A DNA stretch of 64,000 bases. Origin: Rebecca billardiae RCC1528. Its lineage: Eukaryota > Haptophyta. A program made the position numbers and the translations under genes. The notes beneath the pieces are model-generated. The model ran no database searches, was not told the origin of the DNA, and saw only the letters and a list, made by a program, of their open reading frames with translations. Below are positions 38,963-49,178 of the stretch, in pieces (the first letter of the stretch is position 1; each line of letters opens with the position of its first letter). The stretch lies in assembly GCA_965240325.2 (NCBI GenBank), contig OZ251237.1, positions 1-64,000 on the forward strand, written 5' to 3'.

Positions 38963-40851
38963 TCACTCGCACGCAATCTTGTAGTCAAAGGACGAGAGCG
39001 CGATGCCAAAGGCCTGCAGCGGCGAGAGCGGGTAGGCAAAGTCGCAGGTGAACTCGTGGTCGCCCACGCGCCCGAACTGCATGACCACCACCTCCTCCGC
39101 GTCCTGCTCGTCCACCAGCTGGAAGTTCTTCACCGACGGCTGCGTGACGCGCCCGTGGAAGTTGAGCACGTACGCGTTGGCCGCGTCGTTCCACTTGGGC
39201 GACTTGTTCTTCATCATGATCAGGTCGGGGTCGCGCTCGTTGGCGCGGTACCTGGCGCGCGGGTGGGGGAGCACGCCGGCGTGCGTGTGAGCGCGCGCCG
39301 CCGCGTCGCGCCCGCCCTTCCGCCCTTCGCGCGCGCGCGTGCGCCGCGTGCTTGCGCGCGCGCGCTTGCGCGCGCGCACTTGGTGAGGATGCCGGACTCG
39401 CCCTCCGTCTTGGAGGGGCGCAGGATCTTGCGCTGCCCGTTGCGGATGGCGGGCATCACGATGGTCATCTTGCGCGGCCCGCGCGTGTAGAGCACGTTCT
39501 GCTTGTACAGCACGACGCAGAGCTCCTGCCGCGCGTCCGCCGGGTTGCCCCCCTTCTCCGCCTTCTCCGGGTTCGCCCCCTGGTCGTACAGCACAAACTC
39601 GGTGCCGATGAAATTCGAGCGCAGCTTGCCAAAGTAGTTGCCGCTCTCGCGCGCGAGGTCGTCGGGGTCGAGGGAGATGAGGTAGTTGGACGACTTGGAG
39701 TTGCCGCGCTTGCGCGCGGCGAGGAGGGCCTGGTCGGGCTTGCCCGGCTGCTTGAGGTACATCACGTACTTCGGCGTCGACGTCATGAACCCCGACTTGG
39801 CGCGCGAGATATAGCACTGCACCATCGGGCCGCTCGGGCCGGGCGAGGCGAGGAAGGAGCGCAGGTCCGACACGTCCACGGTCGGCGGCGCCGCCGGGCC
39901 GCCGAGGCGCGCGGGCGGTGGGCGCGGCTCGGCGGGCGGCCTCGGCTCGGCGGCGGCGGCGGAGCCCGCGCCGGCCGCGGCGGAGCCCACCATCGCCTTG
40001 CGCGTCGTCGGGTCGTACACCGAGTCCAGCCCAGCGTCCTCCAGCTTGCGCTCCGCGCCCGCCTGCTGCGACGGGTGCGCGGCGCCGCCCGAGCCGGCCA
40101 TCCAGCCGCTGCCGCCGGCGGCGGCGGCGGCGGCGGGCTGCGCGGCGCCAAAGGGGAGGACGGGCGCGTCGACCGCCGCGCCGCGGGGCGTCGCGCCGTT
40201 CTCGTCGTACGACGGCGGCGGCATGTCCCTGAGCGGCGCGACCGGCGGGCGCGCGCCGCCGCCCGCGCCGCCGAGCGAGTCTGCGAGGGATGCGCCGAGC
40301 GGAGCGGTCGGCGCGCCGATGGAGGAGGAGAGCGAGCTGTTGAGGCCGGCGGTGGGCACGACGCCGGGCACGTTGGCCTGGAGGCCGGCCGACGCGAGCC
40401 CGCCGTCCGTCGAGGCGACCGCCATGCCCTGCGCCTTCAGCCGCTCGCTCCGCTTCCGCAGTTGCATCTCGCGCGCGCGCGCGAGCGCGGCCGACTGCGG
40501 GCGCTCGCGCGGCGCGTGGTCGGCGCCGCCCGCGCTCTCGTGCGTGTCCGTGCTGCCGAGGATGTCGCCGCCGTTGGCGAGCGGGCCGCCAAGCACATCG
40601 CCCCCCGCGCCGCCGGTGCCCGGCCGCCCGCCTCCCGCCGACGGCTGTCGCGCGCCGTTCGCGCCCGCGCCGGCAAACCGGCGCTCGCCGACCGGCGAGC
40701 CGCGCCCGGGTGGCGGGTGCTGCGGCTCGGCGGGCGCGGCGTCGCCAAAGGCGCCCCGTGGCGTGTGCGTGAACCCGTCGCCGCCGCCGCCGCCGCCGCC
40801 GCCCTCGAACCGCGCCCTCGCGCTCTGGAAGGGATTCTCGGAGTCGTCCAT
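38963..40851 (-). CDS. Tubby-like protein (TULP family)
   Basis: Exons 39380-40851 and 38963-39251 (586 residues) flank a 128-bp GTGCG...CAG intron. The N-terminal 330 residues are disordered (Gly, Pro, Ala) with a run of eight Gly after RFE. From about residue 335 to the end is the tubby barrel. It starts [13 protein letters not shown], then [52 protein letters not shown] and [15 protein letters not shown]. Exon 2 supplies [28 protein letters not shown] and [20 protein letters not shown]. Tubby domains bind phosphoinositides; animal TULP3 carries cargo into cilia. A ciliary role here fits its chromosomal company but is inference. The start at 40851 is the first ATG of a collinear protein. 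Confidence 0.93.
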
Positions 40852-41223
40852 ACCTTGGCGAGGCGGGGCGGCTCACCCGCGCCCGCGGCGCTGGTGGGCG
40901 CGCGCAGCCGCGGCGGGGAGGGCGTGCGGGCACGGCGACGCGCACGCCGAGTCAAGCGCCGAGCGCACGCACGCGCGCGCGATCGCGCACGCCGCCGGCG
41001 AGAGTGCGCGCCCGCCGCCTCACCTGACGTTAGATCAGCAAGGCAGTGCCGGGGCGGGCGGTCGAAAGCTCCGCAGCCGGGACGAACAATGTCAATCGCA
41101 GTCCGGACGCAGCGCCGGCACCGGACCTGTTAGCCAGTGCACCCCAGCCCGAGCGGAGCGGCTCCCCCCCAGCTGGTCAGGAGAGGAAGCAGCCGGTGAG
41201 GGCGAGCGCGACGACCGACAGCC
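40852..41223. promoter_or_regulatory. Shared divergent promoter region (Tubby-like / ARM-SET)
   Basis: This is 372 bp between opposed start codons. No specific motif was recognised; called from arrangement. Confidence 0.4.
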
Positions 41224-43135
41224 ATGGCTGAGCAGCCGGCGCTCGTCGCGCGCCCGCTGCGCGTGCACGAGCAGTGCGCCGTCCTGCCGCCGCGCGAGGC
41301 GCTGCGCCTGCTCAGCCCCGCCGAGCTCGGCGCGCTCAAGCCGACCGCGCGCACGCTGCGCGAGCTGATCAGCGCGCCGCCGGACGCGTGCGCGCAGCGG
41401 CTGCGCGAGCTGTTCGGCGGCGGCGCGGAGGCGCAGCCCGCCGAGCTGTTCCTCGCCGCCGTGCTCGCGTGCGACGAGACCATCGCGCCCGCGCTCATCG
41501 ACGCGGGCGCGCTCCCGCTCCTCTTCCGCGCGCTGTGCGCCACGCCGCTGGAGACGGAGCTGCAGGTGGCGTGCACGCAGTACGCGGCGTGCGCGCTGAA
41601 CGCGCTGGCGGCGCACGCGGCGTGCGCGCCGCGGCTCTCCGGCGTGGGCGCGCTCGGCGCGCTCCGCGACGGCCTCGCCTGCGCCGCCCGCCTCTCCGCC
41701 GGCGCGCCGCCCACCCTGCGCGTGCATGCACTCGGCACGGCGTACGCGAGCGCGGCCGCGTGCGCGACGCTCGCGTGCTCGGCGCACGGCGCGGCGGCGG
41801 CGGCGGCGGCGGAGCAGCTCGCGGGCGAGCTCGCGGCGCTGCTCACGCCCGAGCGCGCCGCGCTGCTCGTGCCCAGCGCGCACTGGCTCATCACCGGCAA
41901 GCGCTCGCGGCTGGGCAACGTGCGCGTCGCCGGCGCGGTCGCGCGCGCGGTCGTCAACCTGTGCGCACGGCCCGTTGGCGCGGCGGGCGGCGCGGGCGGG
42001 GACGGCGCGCGCGCGATGCGCGAGGCGGGCGTGCAGGACGCCGTGCGCGCGCTCTGCGCTGGCGCCGAGCCGCTCCCGCCGCCGCTGCTCGCCGTGCTCG
42101 GGCACGCGGCGCGCGCGCTCGACGGCGCGCCCGTCGCGCCCACCGGCGTGGCGCCGGGCGGCGCTGGCAGCGCGGCGGCGGCGGCGGCAGCGGCCGTGCC
42201 CGCCGCGCGGGGCATGCCGGTCGCGGGCGCGGCCGGGCTGGCGTGCGCGGCGCCGCGCGCGTCGGGCGCGGAGACGCCCTCGGGCTCGCCAGCGTGGCAG
42301 CACGACGCGCCGGCCGGCGCAGCCGAGCCCTGCGCCTGTCCGCAGCTCGGGGCGCCGGGGGCGCAGCCGCGCGGCGGCGCGCCGGAGGCGGCGCCGCCGC
42401 TCAAGCGGCGGCGGGTGCTTCGCGCGGCGGAGCCCGCGTCGAGCGCGGACAGCGGGGTGCGCTGGTGGGAGGGCGCCGAGCCGGAGCCGTACCTGCCCGC
42501 GCCGCCCGGCGTGCTCGGAGCTCTGAACGGCGGCGCGCTTGACACGGGCTCGGCCGCGACCGCGGCCGCGGCAGCGAGGGGTGGCGCGGGCGCGGGCGCG
42601 CACGGGCGCGGCCGCGCAAGCGGCTCGTTTGCGCCCGCGCAGGCGGCCGCGCGGCTCGGCGGGCGGCAGCCGGCCTCGCGCCCGCCCGGCGCGCGCGCGC
42701 ACAGCCGGCCGCGCAGCGGCGTGCGCTCGCGCCAGCTCGGCGCGAGCACGCGCCGCGCCGTGCACGCCGCAAAGTCAGCTGAGGGTGTGGGCGCGCTCGC
42801 GCTGCTGGCGCGCGCGGTGGAGGAGGCGCAGCGCGCGGTGGAGGTGGCCGCGGCGATCGAGCCGCACGCCGCGCGCGGCGCGGCGGGGCGCAACGCCGAC
42901 GGCACGCCGCGCGCCGGCACCGCCTGGGGCACCGCCGTCGGCGCCAAACTGCATGCCATGGGCGCGCGCGCCGCAGAGGTGCTCGAGCTGCTAGCGGCCA
43001 AGCGCGCCGAACTCGAGGCTGCGGACGCGCCGCCGCCGCCGAGCAGGGCGCCGGCCAAGTCGGCGGCGGCGCGCGGGCGCGCGCCGTCGCCGCGCACGCT
43101 CGTGCTGCGCTCGAGCAGCGCCGGCTCCTTCTCCT

Positions 43136-43179
<44 letters not shown>

Positions 43180-44535
43180 AGCAGCGCAGCCGCAGAGGCG
43201 GAGGCGGGGGCGCCGGCCGCGGCCGCGGCCGGCGCGGGCGCGTGCGCGGCCGAGCGCGGCGGCGCGGTGCAGTGCGCGCCGCCGCCCGCGCGCGGCGAGG
43301 CTGCGGTGGCTGCGGTGGAGGCGCACGCCAACGCGAGCGTCGACGGCTCGCGCGCCGACGCGCAGCGCTTCTGCGTGCGCTGGGCGGACGGCTGCGCTCC
43401 GCGACAGAGTTGGGTGTCGGCCTCGGAGCTCGACTCGCCGCGCGCCGTCGCCGCCTATCTGTATGGCGCGGGCACGGCGGCGGCGGTGTCCGCGTGGGTG
43501 TGGCGCGAGATCAGGCTGGGGCGCGGCGGCAGCTTCTGGGTCGTCTGGCCCCTCGACGGCCTCGCCGACTCGCTCGACGAGCTCCTCCAGCACGAGCGCG
43601 CGCACCGCGCGCCGCGCGCGCCTGCGGGCTGGCCCAAGGACGTGCGCTATGGCTGCGCGCTCGAGTGGGGCGGCGGCGCGGCGCGGCCGGACGCGCCGGC
43701 GCGCGGGGACAGCCTGCGCGCGCGGCTGTCGCGCACGCTGCCCGCGCCGCGCGTCGCCGTGCGCCGGCTGCCCGCCAGGCACCCCGCCGCCGTCGCCGCC
43801 GCCGCCGCCGCCGCCGCCGCGCCGCCCGGCGCGCCGCGCGAGGACACTTACGGCGTCTTTGCGAGCGCGCCGCTGCCGGCGGGCGCGTGGGTGTGCAACT
43901 ACACGGGGCTGGTGAAGCGGCAGCGCAAGGCGGACTCGTCGCGGTACTTGCTGCAGATCGCGGTGGAGGCGGACGCGCGCGGCGAGCCGCACTCCCTCGA
44001 CGTCGACGCGCGGCTCTGCGGCACCGAGGCGCGCATGATCAACGACTTCACAAACATTGCGCACGCGCCCAACGTGGTCGCGCAGGTCTACCACGAGCCG
44101 GGGCCGAGCGGCGAGCTGGGCATCGCCATCGTGACCACGCGCGCGGTGGGCGCGGGCGACGAGCTGCTCCTCGACTACGGCGCCGACTTCATCGCCGACT
44201 GGAAGCTCGGCACGCTCGAGGGCTCCGAGGGCTCCTCCGGCGCCGACGACGCTGAGCAGGAGCAAGAGGCGGCCGAGCGGCGCGAGGCCTCGGAAGCGGA
44301 GGGGGAGCCCGAGGCGCTGCCCGCCGCGAGCGCGGGCGCCGTCAAAGCGGAGGAGGGCGAGGAGGCGGCACCGGCTGCAGCGGAGGGACAGCCCGATGCC
44401 GGTCCCCGAGGGATCGCCACACCTGGGGACGCGGAGGCGGCCGTGTCAGCAGAGACACGACCGGCTGCATCAGCAGCCGCGGGGCTGACCATGGCGGCGG
44501 CGACGACAACTGCGGCTGCTGCCGCATGCGCGTGA
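41224..44535 (+). CDS. Large SET-domain protein with N-terminal ARM/HEAT-like region
   Basis: The protein has 1103 residues in a single exon. Residues about 50-300 are Ala/Leu-rich helices resembling ARM/HEAT repeats. A long disordered Ala/Gly/Pro middle follows, with a Gly run near 640. A short module near 715-750 (RFCVRWADGCAPRQSWV) resembles a chromo/Tudor-type barrel. The SET domain spans about 870-1000: DTYGVFASAPLPAGAWVCNY, RYLLQIAVEADA, RMINDFTNI...PNVVAQVY and DELLLDYGADF. The usual NHS(C)xPN signature reads ND, as in a known subset of SET proteins. Protein-lysine methyltransferase activity is likely; the substrate, histone or not, is unknown. The C-terminal 110 residues are acidic and low-complexity. 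Confidence 0.8.
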
Positions 44536-44945
44536 CGCTGCGCTGGCCGTGACTCGCCGCTTCATCCGGTCCTCGCGCGGCGCGAGTCGCGCGAGAAGTC
44601 GCGAGCCGTCGCCTCGTCAGCAGGCCGGCGCGCTCGGGTCCAGTCATGGCACCCGCACCGTACGCGTGACAGTCTCGGAGCCGCGGCGCAGCGGCAACTA
44701 CGTGGCGCTCGTCATTGACTCATTGAGCGTAGCCAGTTACGAACTCAGAGCTAGCTGCGTGCTCCGCACAATGTCCGCACGCAGCTGTCATCATCAGCAA
44801 GCTTAGTCCAGTCATCAGTATTGACTCACGACACTGCGTGCTTATACAGCGCAGCAGTGCAGTGGCAGTGGCCCGCCCCGGAGTGCGGTGGCAGTGGCCC
44901 GCCCCGGCACATCACCAATGCACGTGGTCACGTTGTCGTCAAAGC
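44536..44945. other. Intergenic between the SET gene and the SulP gene, no gene seen
   Basis: This is a convergent 3' region of 410 bp. A short direct repeat of GCAGTGGCCCGCCCCGG occurs near 44864-44908. Nothing else was recognised. Confidence 0.5.
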
Positions 44946-46794
44946 CTAAGCTCTGTACAGCGGCGGGTGCGCCAGGTGGAGCGGATCGAGGCTGTGCCGC
45001 ACGACAAGCTCCTTGCCGCGCTTCGCGTACGTGGCGCGCAGCTTCTCGAGCGCGACCGTGCCCGAGTAGTCGCTCGCCGGCCGGTCGAGCAGCAGCTCGA
45101 CGCTCGGCGGGTCGTCGTCCACGTCAAAGTGCGCGTGGAAGCGCATCGCGGTCGCAAAGAAGACGTCGCCCTTGGCGGTGTACTGCTTGGTGCCGTCCGG
45201 CAGCACGAGCGCGTCGAGCTCGAGCTGCTGCGACGCGCGCCAGGCATACCGCACCGCCGCGAGCACGACGCCGGCGAGCACGGCGTACACGAGGTTGGTC
45301 GCGACGGTGACGAGCGTGACCGCTGCCATGATCACCGCGTCGTACCGGTCGACGCCGAGCGGCAGCGCGCGCGCGCCCAGCCGCAGCTGCGCGCGCTGCT
45401 CGTCCGACGGTAGCAGCGCCGAGAGCATGTATGCGAGCGAGCCCCACCTGAACGTGTGGAAGACGACGACGAGCATCACGCCTGCGAGCGCCGAGACCGG
45501 GATGAGGTTGAGCAGCGGGTACGCGCCCACGATGCACACCATGATGCACAGCGCGGTCGTGACCGGCGCGATCCGGCCGGTGCCGCCGTTCAGCCCGTTG
45601 ATCGTCGAGAGGCCGATCATCGCGTTGCCGCCCATGCCTGCCGGGGGGCGCGCGCGCGCGGCGGGCGGGCGCATGAGCGCGGGCGGGCGCGTGGCGCGCG
45701 CGGGCGGGCGGGCGCGTGGCGCGCGCGCGCGCGGGCGTGCCGCGGCGCGCACCGCCGAGCGTCCCCGAGACGACGTTGGCCAGCCCCATCGACCAGACGA
45801 CCGCCGCCGAGTCTGCAGGCGTCTTCACGAGCTCGGTCACCACCTCTGTGGTGAGCAAAGACTCGATCACGCCGACGAGGCAGAGCATCACGCCCTGCTG
45901 CAGCACCGTGCTCAGCGCGTCCGGCGCCCACAGCCGGCTCAGGTCGTACTGCGGGTCGAGCATGAACGGCATCGGGAACACCGAGTCGCTGGTGAACTGC
46001 GCGACGTCCCCGATCGTGTCGGTGCGGAAGCCGAGCGGCCGGCCGAGTCCAAACTCGATCACGATCGAGCAGCCGATCGAAATGAGCGAGGAGGGTACGA
46101 GCCGCGCGTACGCGCACGGGATCTTGGGCACGTACTCCATCGTCACCATCGCGACGACCATGATGAACAGCATGAAGCCGAGCTCCGCGCCCGACTTCCA
46201 GTGCGCGTCGGGGCCATGCCCCTCGCGGAACGGGTGCAGCTGCGCGTTGCCGATCACGATCGCGAGCCCGTTGCAGAAGCCGACCATCACCGACTCCGGG
46301 ATGAGCGTGATGTACCGCGCGCCGCGAAGGAGCCAGACCAGCCCCATTAGCACGCCCGCGAGGATCACCGAGGGGAAGAGCAGCTCGATGCCCTCGCCGT
46401 TGCCGCCCGGCACGGACGGCGGCGGCAGGAAGGTTGCGATGATCGCGGCGAACGCGCCGGTCGCGCCGTTGATCATGCCGGGCCGCCCGCCGAAGACGCC
46501 GCAGATCAGGCCGACGACCCACGCGGCGTGCAGCGCGATCGGAGGCCGCACGTGCGCGAGGAACGCGAAAGCGACCGACTCCGGGACCTGCGCGAATGTG
46601 ATGATGATGCCCAGCAGGACCTCCGTCTTCACGTGGTGCGCTCGCTGCACGTTGGTCATCTCCGCCCACGGGATGGGGCCCTCCACGTGGGCCTGCTTGC
46701 CGGTGCCCGCACGCTTGAGGGCGTCCTCGCGCTTATCAGCGGGTGCCCGCTCGTTTTCCGCCGCGCGTTCAAGGTCGTCGGCGACTTCCGCCAT
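44946..46794 (-). CDS. SulP-family anion transporter with STAS domain
   Basis: Exons 45753-46794 and 44946-45637 (577 residues) flank a 115-bp GTGCG...CAG intron. About 60 polar N-terminal residues precede ten or more membrane helices. The core has LLGIIITFAQVPESVAFAFL, GLICGVFGGRPGMINGATGA, LIPESVMVGFCNGLAIVIG and VVSGTLGGMGGNAMIGLSTI, the last formed by the splice. A C-terminal STAS-like domain (about 455-577) follows. The SulP family carries sulfate, bicarbonate or related anions; the order of motifs is closest to the bicarbonate/sulfate types of cyanobacteria and algae, but the substrate is not decided. The start at 46794 precedes MAEVADDLE; the open frame extends to 47001 without family support. 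Confidence 0.88.
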
Positions 46795-47023
46795 GTTTGG
46801 GGCCGATTGTGGACGACTCACCACGACTTCCACTTCCCGGCGGCCGCGACCGTTCGTCAACGTTTCCTGGCTTCGCGCGAACTTTGAGAAGCGGACTGCC
46901 GAGCCGGACTTGACCCGGACGAGTGCGACGAGTGAATTACTCACGTACAGATGTACGTACTGTTCATTAGTGCTACTACTATGCGTCGTGTTATCATGCA
47001 TCTGTCAGCCGGCAGCTGCCCAG

Positions 47024-48940
47024 TCACTGCACGCGCTGGCGCTTGGCCGCACGCTCGTCCGCAAAATCGACGGCAAGCGTCTCCATCAGCTCGAACGCCT
47101 CCGCCGGGTCGTCGCGCTTGAAGGCCGACCACTGCTCCTGCTTCACGATCACAGCGATCTGCTCCTTCGCCAGCTTGCGCACGCCCTCCACCACACGCGC
47201 GCACCCGCCCGCTGCCTTGGCGTGCCGCAGCAGGTCGAGGCAGTTGTCCACGTCCAGCCCGGCGAGCAGCACGTCCTCGCACCGCTGCACGACGCCGAGC
47301 AGCACGTCGCCCTCCGCACGAGCGCGCGTGCCCTCCGAGTCTTCAGCGGGTGGCGGCTGCAGCTTGCTCGTCAGCCGCAGCAGCTCGAGCAGCACCGACG
47401 GCTCGGTCGGCAGCGGCGCCACGCCCGCCGAGTGCAGCTGGCGCAGCAGCGCCTCGTGCGCCGCCGAGCTGAAGTCCGGGTCGGCGTCCACCTCGCGCTG
47501 GCTGCCCTCAGACAGGCTGCCGCACAGCTGGCGCGCGTAGTACTGCGAGTGCTGCGCCAGCAGCAGCCGGCTCGCGCCCAGCTCGGTGCCGTCCGCGCAC
47601 CGCAGCACCACGTCGTGCTGCCGCGAGGGCTCGCCCACCGCGTCGCCCAGCGAGCACAGCCGCGCGTGCGCGCCGCGCAGCTCCGCATCGCTGTCGGACA
47701 GTCGCACGTGCGTTTCGCCCGCAGAGGCTAGCGCACGCCGACGCACATCCACGCTGCCGCACAGCAGAACCTCGAGGGCGCCCAGCGCGTGCTGCCGAGC
47801 CTCGCGAGCGCTCGCACCGCCGTCGGCATCACCCTCCACAGCAGCGCAGCTGTGCACCAGGCCTTGCAGCGCGCTGACCAGACCTGGCGTGCCGGCAATG
47901 GCAGCGCGCTGCGCGGTGCAGTGGGTGACGATGGTGCACACGGTGACAGCGGCATGCGCTGCGATCTCGCGTGATGCAGCCGAGCCGTCACGCACGCGCA
48001 GCAGCGGCACGAGGGCGTCACACCCGCAGTCAGCAATGAGCGCGGCGCGGCACTGCTCAGCCGCTTCCGTGCAGCGGCGGATGACGTTGGCTGCGTTGCG
48101 GACCACGTCGACGTTGGCCGAGCACAGCTGCGACGCGAGCTCGGGAATGGCGCCCGCCCCCGCAATCCGCGCGCACAGTGCGGAGCCAGTGGCGAGCCAG
48201 CTCAGCGTGCGTGTTGCTCCAAGGTGCACGCCCTCATTGGCCGATCTCAGCAGCGGCACGAGCGCCGTGATGGCGCCGGCCTCGGCGATCGGCGCGCGTA
48301 GCGAGTCTGCAACGCCGAGCCAGCCGAGCGCACCTGCCGCCTGGCGCTGCAGATCCTCGTTGGCCGAGCGCACCAGCGTCACGAGCGCAGGAATGGCGCC
48401 AGCCTCGGCGATCTGTGTGCGCAGCGTGTCGGTCTGGCCGAGCCAGCTGAGAGCCCATGCCGCCTCGCACTGCACGCCCTCATCGGCCGAGCGCAGCAGC
48501 GGCACGAGCCCCGGGATGGCGCCAGCCTCGGCGATCGGTGCGCGCAACACGTCCGTGTGGCCGAGCCAGCTGAGAGCCACTGCCGCAGGGCGCTGCACGA
48601 CCACATTGGCCGATCGCAGCAGCGGCACGAGCGGTGGAATGGCCCCAGCGTCCGCGAGCGCACTGCGCAAGTCCGGATGCACGCCGAGGCCCGCCACGGC
48701 ACGCGCCGCGGCGGCCTGCACGCCGGCAGTGCGATCGGGCGCGAGGAGCTGCACCAGCTCCGGCAGAGCCCGCGAGCCAATGATCACTCCCGCGTCAACG
48801 TCCTTCTCGCCATACTGGGCGCCAAACGGCTCGAGCGCGACGATCAGAGTCTGTGCTCTCGGCTTCTTGGGGCGCATGGCCTTGACCAGCTTTGCAATCG
48901 CCTCCTGCCCGACCGGCGTGATGGTGGCCATCGCAGCCAC
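47024..48940 (-). CDS. ARM-repeat / BTB protein, paralog 1
   Basis: The protein has 638 residues. About seven 42-residue ARM repeats (units like AIPALVTLVRSANEDLQRQA) run from about 55 to 350. A BTB/POZ domain follows at about 440-530 (HDVVLRCADGTELGASRLLL, YYARQLCGSLSEG) and then a helical BACK-like tail ending in AKRQRVQ. ARM-BTB proteins are usually CUL3 substrate adaptors. The gene is tandem with a close paralog 238 bp upstream. The 3' half is almost identical at DNA level to the paralog, while the repeat region is more diverged. The start may be 48940 or the second ATG at 48931. Intronless. Confidence 0.87.
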   Translation of the reverse strand: MAAMATITPVGQEAIAKLVKAMRPKKPRAQTLIVALEPFGAQYGEKDVDAGVIIGSRALPELVQLLAPDRTAGVQAAAARAVAGLGVHPDLRSALADAGAIPPLVPLLRSANVVVQRPAAVALSWLGHTDVLRAPIAEAGAIPGLVPLLRSADEGVQCEAAWALSWLGQTDTLRTQIAEAGAIPALVTLVRSANEDLQRQAAGALGWLGVADSLRAPIAEAGAITALVPLLRSANEGVHLGATRTLSWLATGSALCARIAGAGAIPELASQLCSANVDVVRNAANVIRRCTEAAEQCRAALIADCGCDALVPLLRVRDGSAASREIAAHAAVTVCTIVTHCTAQRAAIAGTPGLVSALQGLVHSCAAVEGDADGGASAREARQHALGALEVLLCGSVDVRRRALASAGETHVRLSDSDAELRGAHARLCSLGDAVGEPSRQHDVVLRCADGTELGASRLLLAQHSQYYARQLCGSLSEGSQREVDADPDFSSAAHEALLRQLHSAGVAPLPTEPSVLLELLRLTSKLQPPPAEDSEGTRARAEGDVLLGVVQRCEDVLLAGLDVDNCLDLLRHAKAAGGCARVVEGVRKLAKEQIAVIVKQEQWSAFKRDDPAEAFELMETLAVDFADERAAKRQRVQ

Positions 48941-49178
48941 GCTGGCGTGAGTTCGGCGCGCAGTTGCGAGGCTCCGTCGTTGGGCCGTGTCCGGTCGTTC
49001 AGTTGGCGAGCGCTCCGGACTCCGAGGCGAAATTGCATGACCGCGTAGTACTAGTACTTCAATAGCATCGTCAGTCGTTTCAGTGTCACTGATCTCCGGA
49101 GAAGCAAACTAGCTAGTTACTGTGTGACAGTACTCAGTCACTCAGTCGTAGTCCGCCACGCGATTGGCAGTGACTCAC

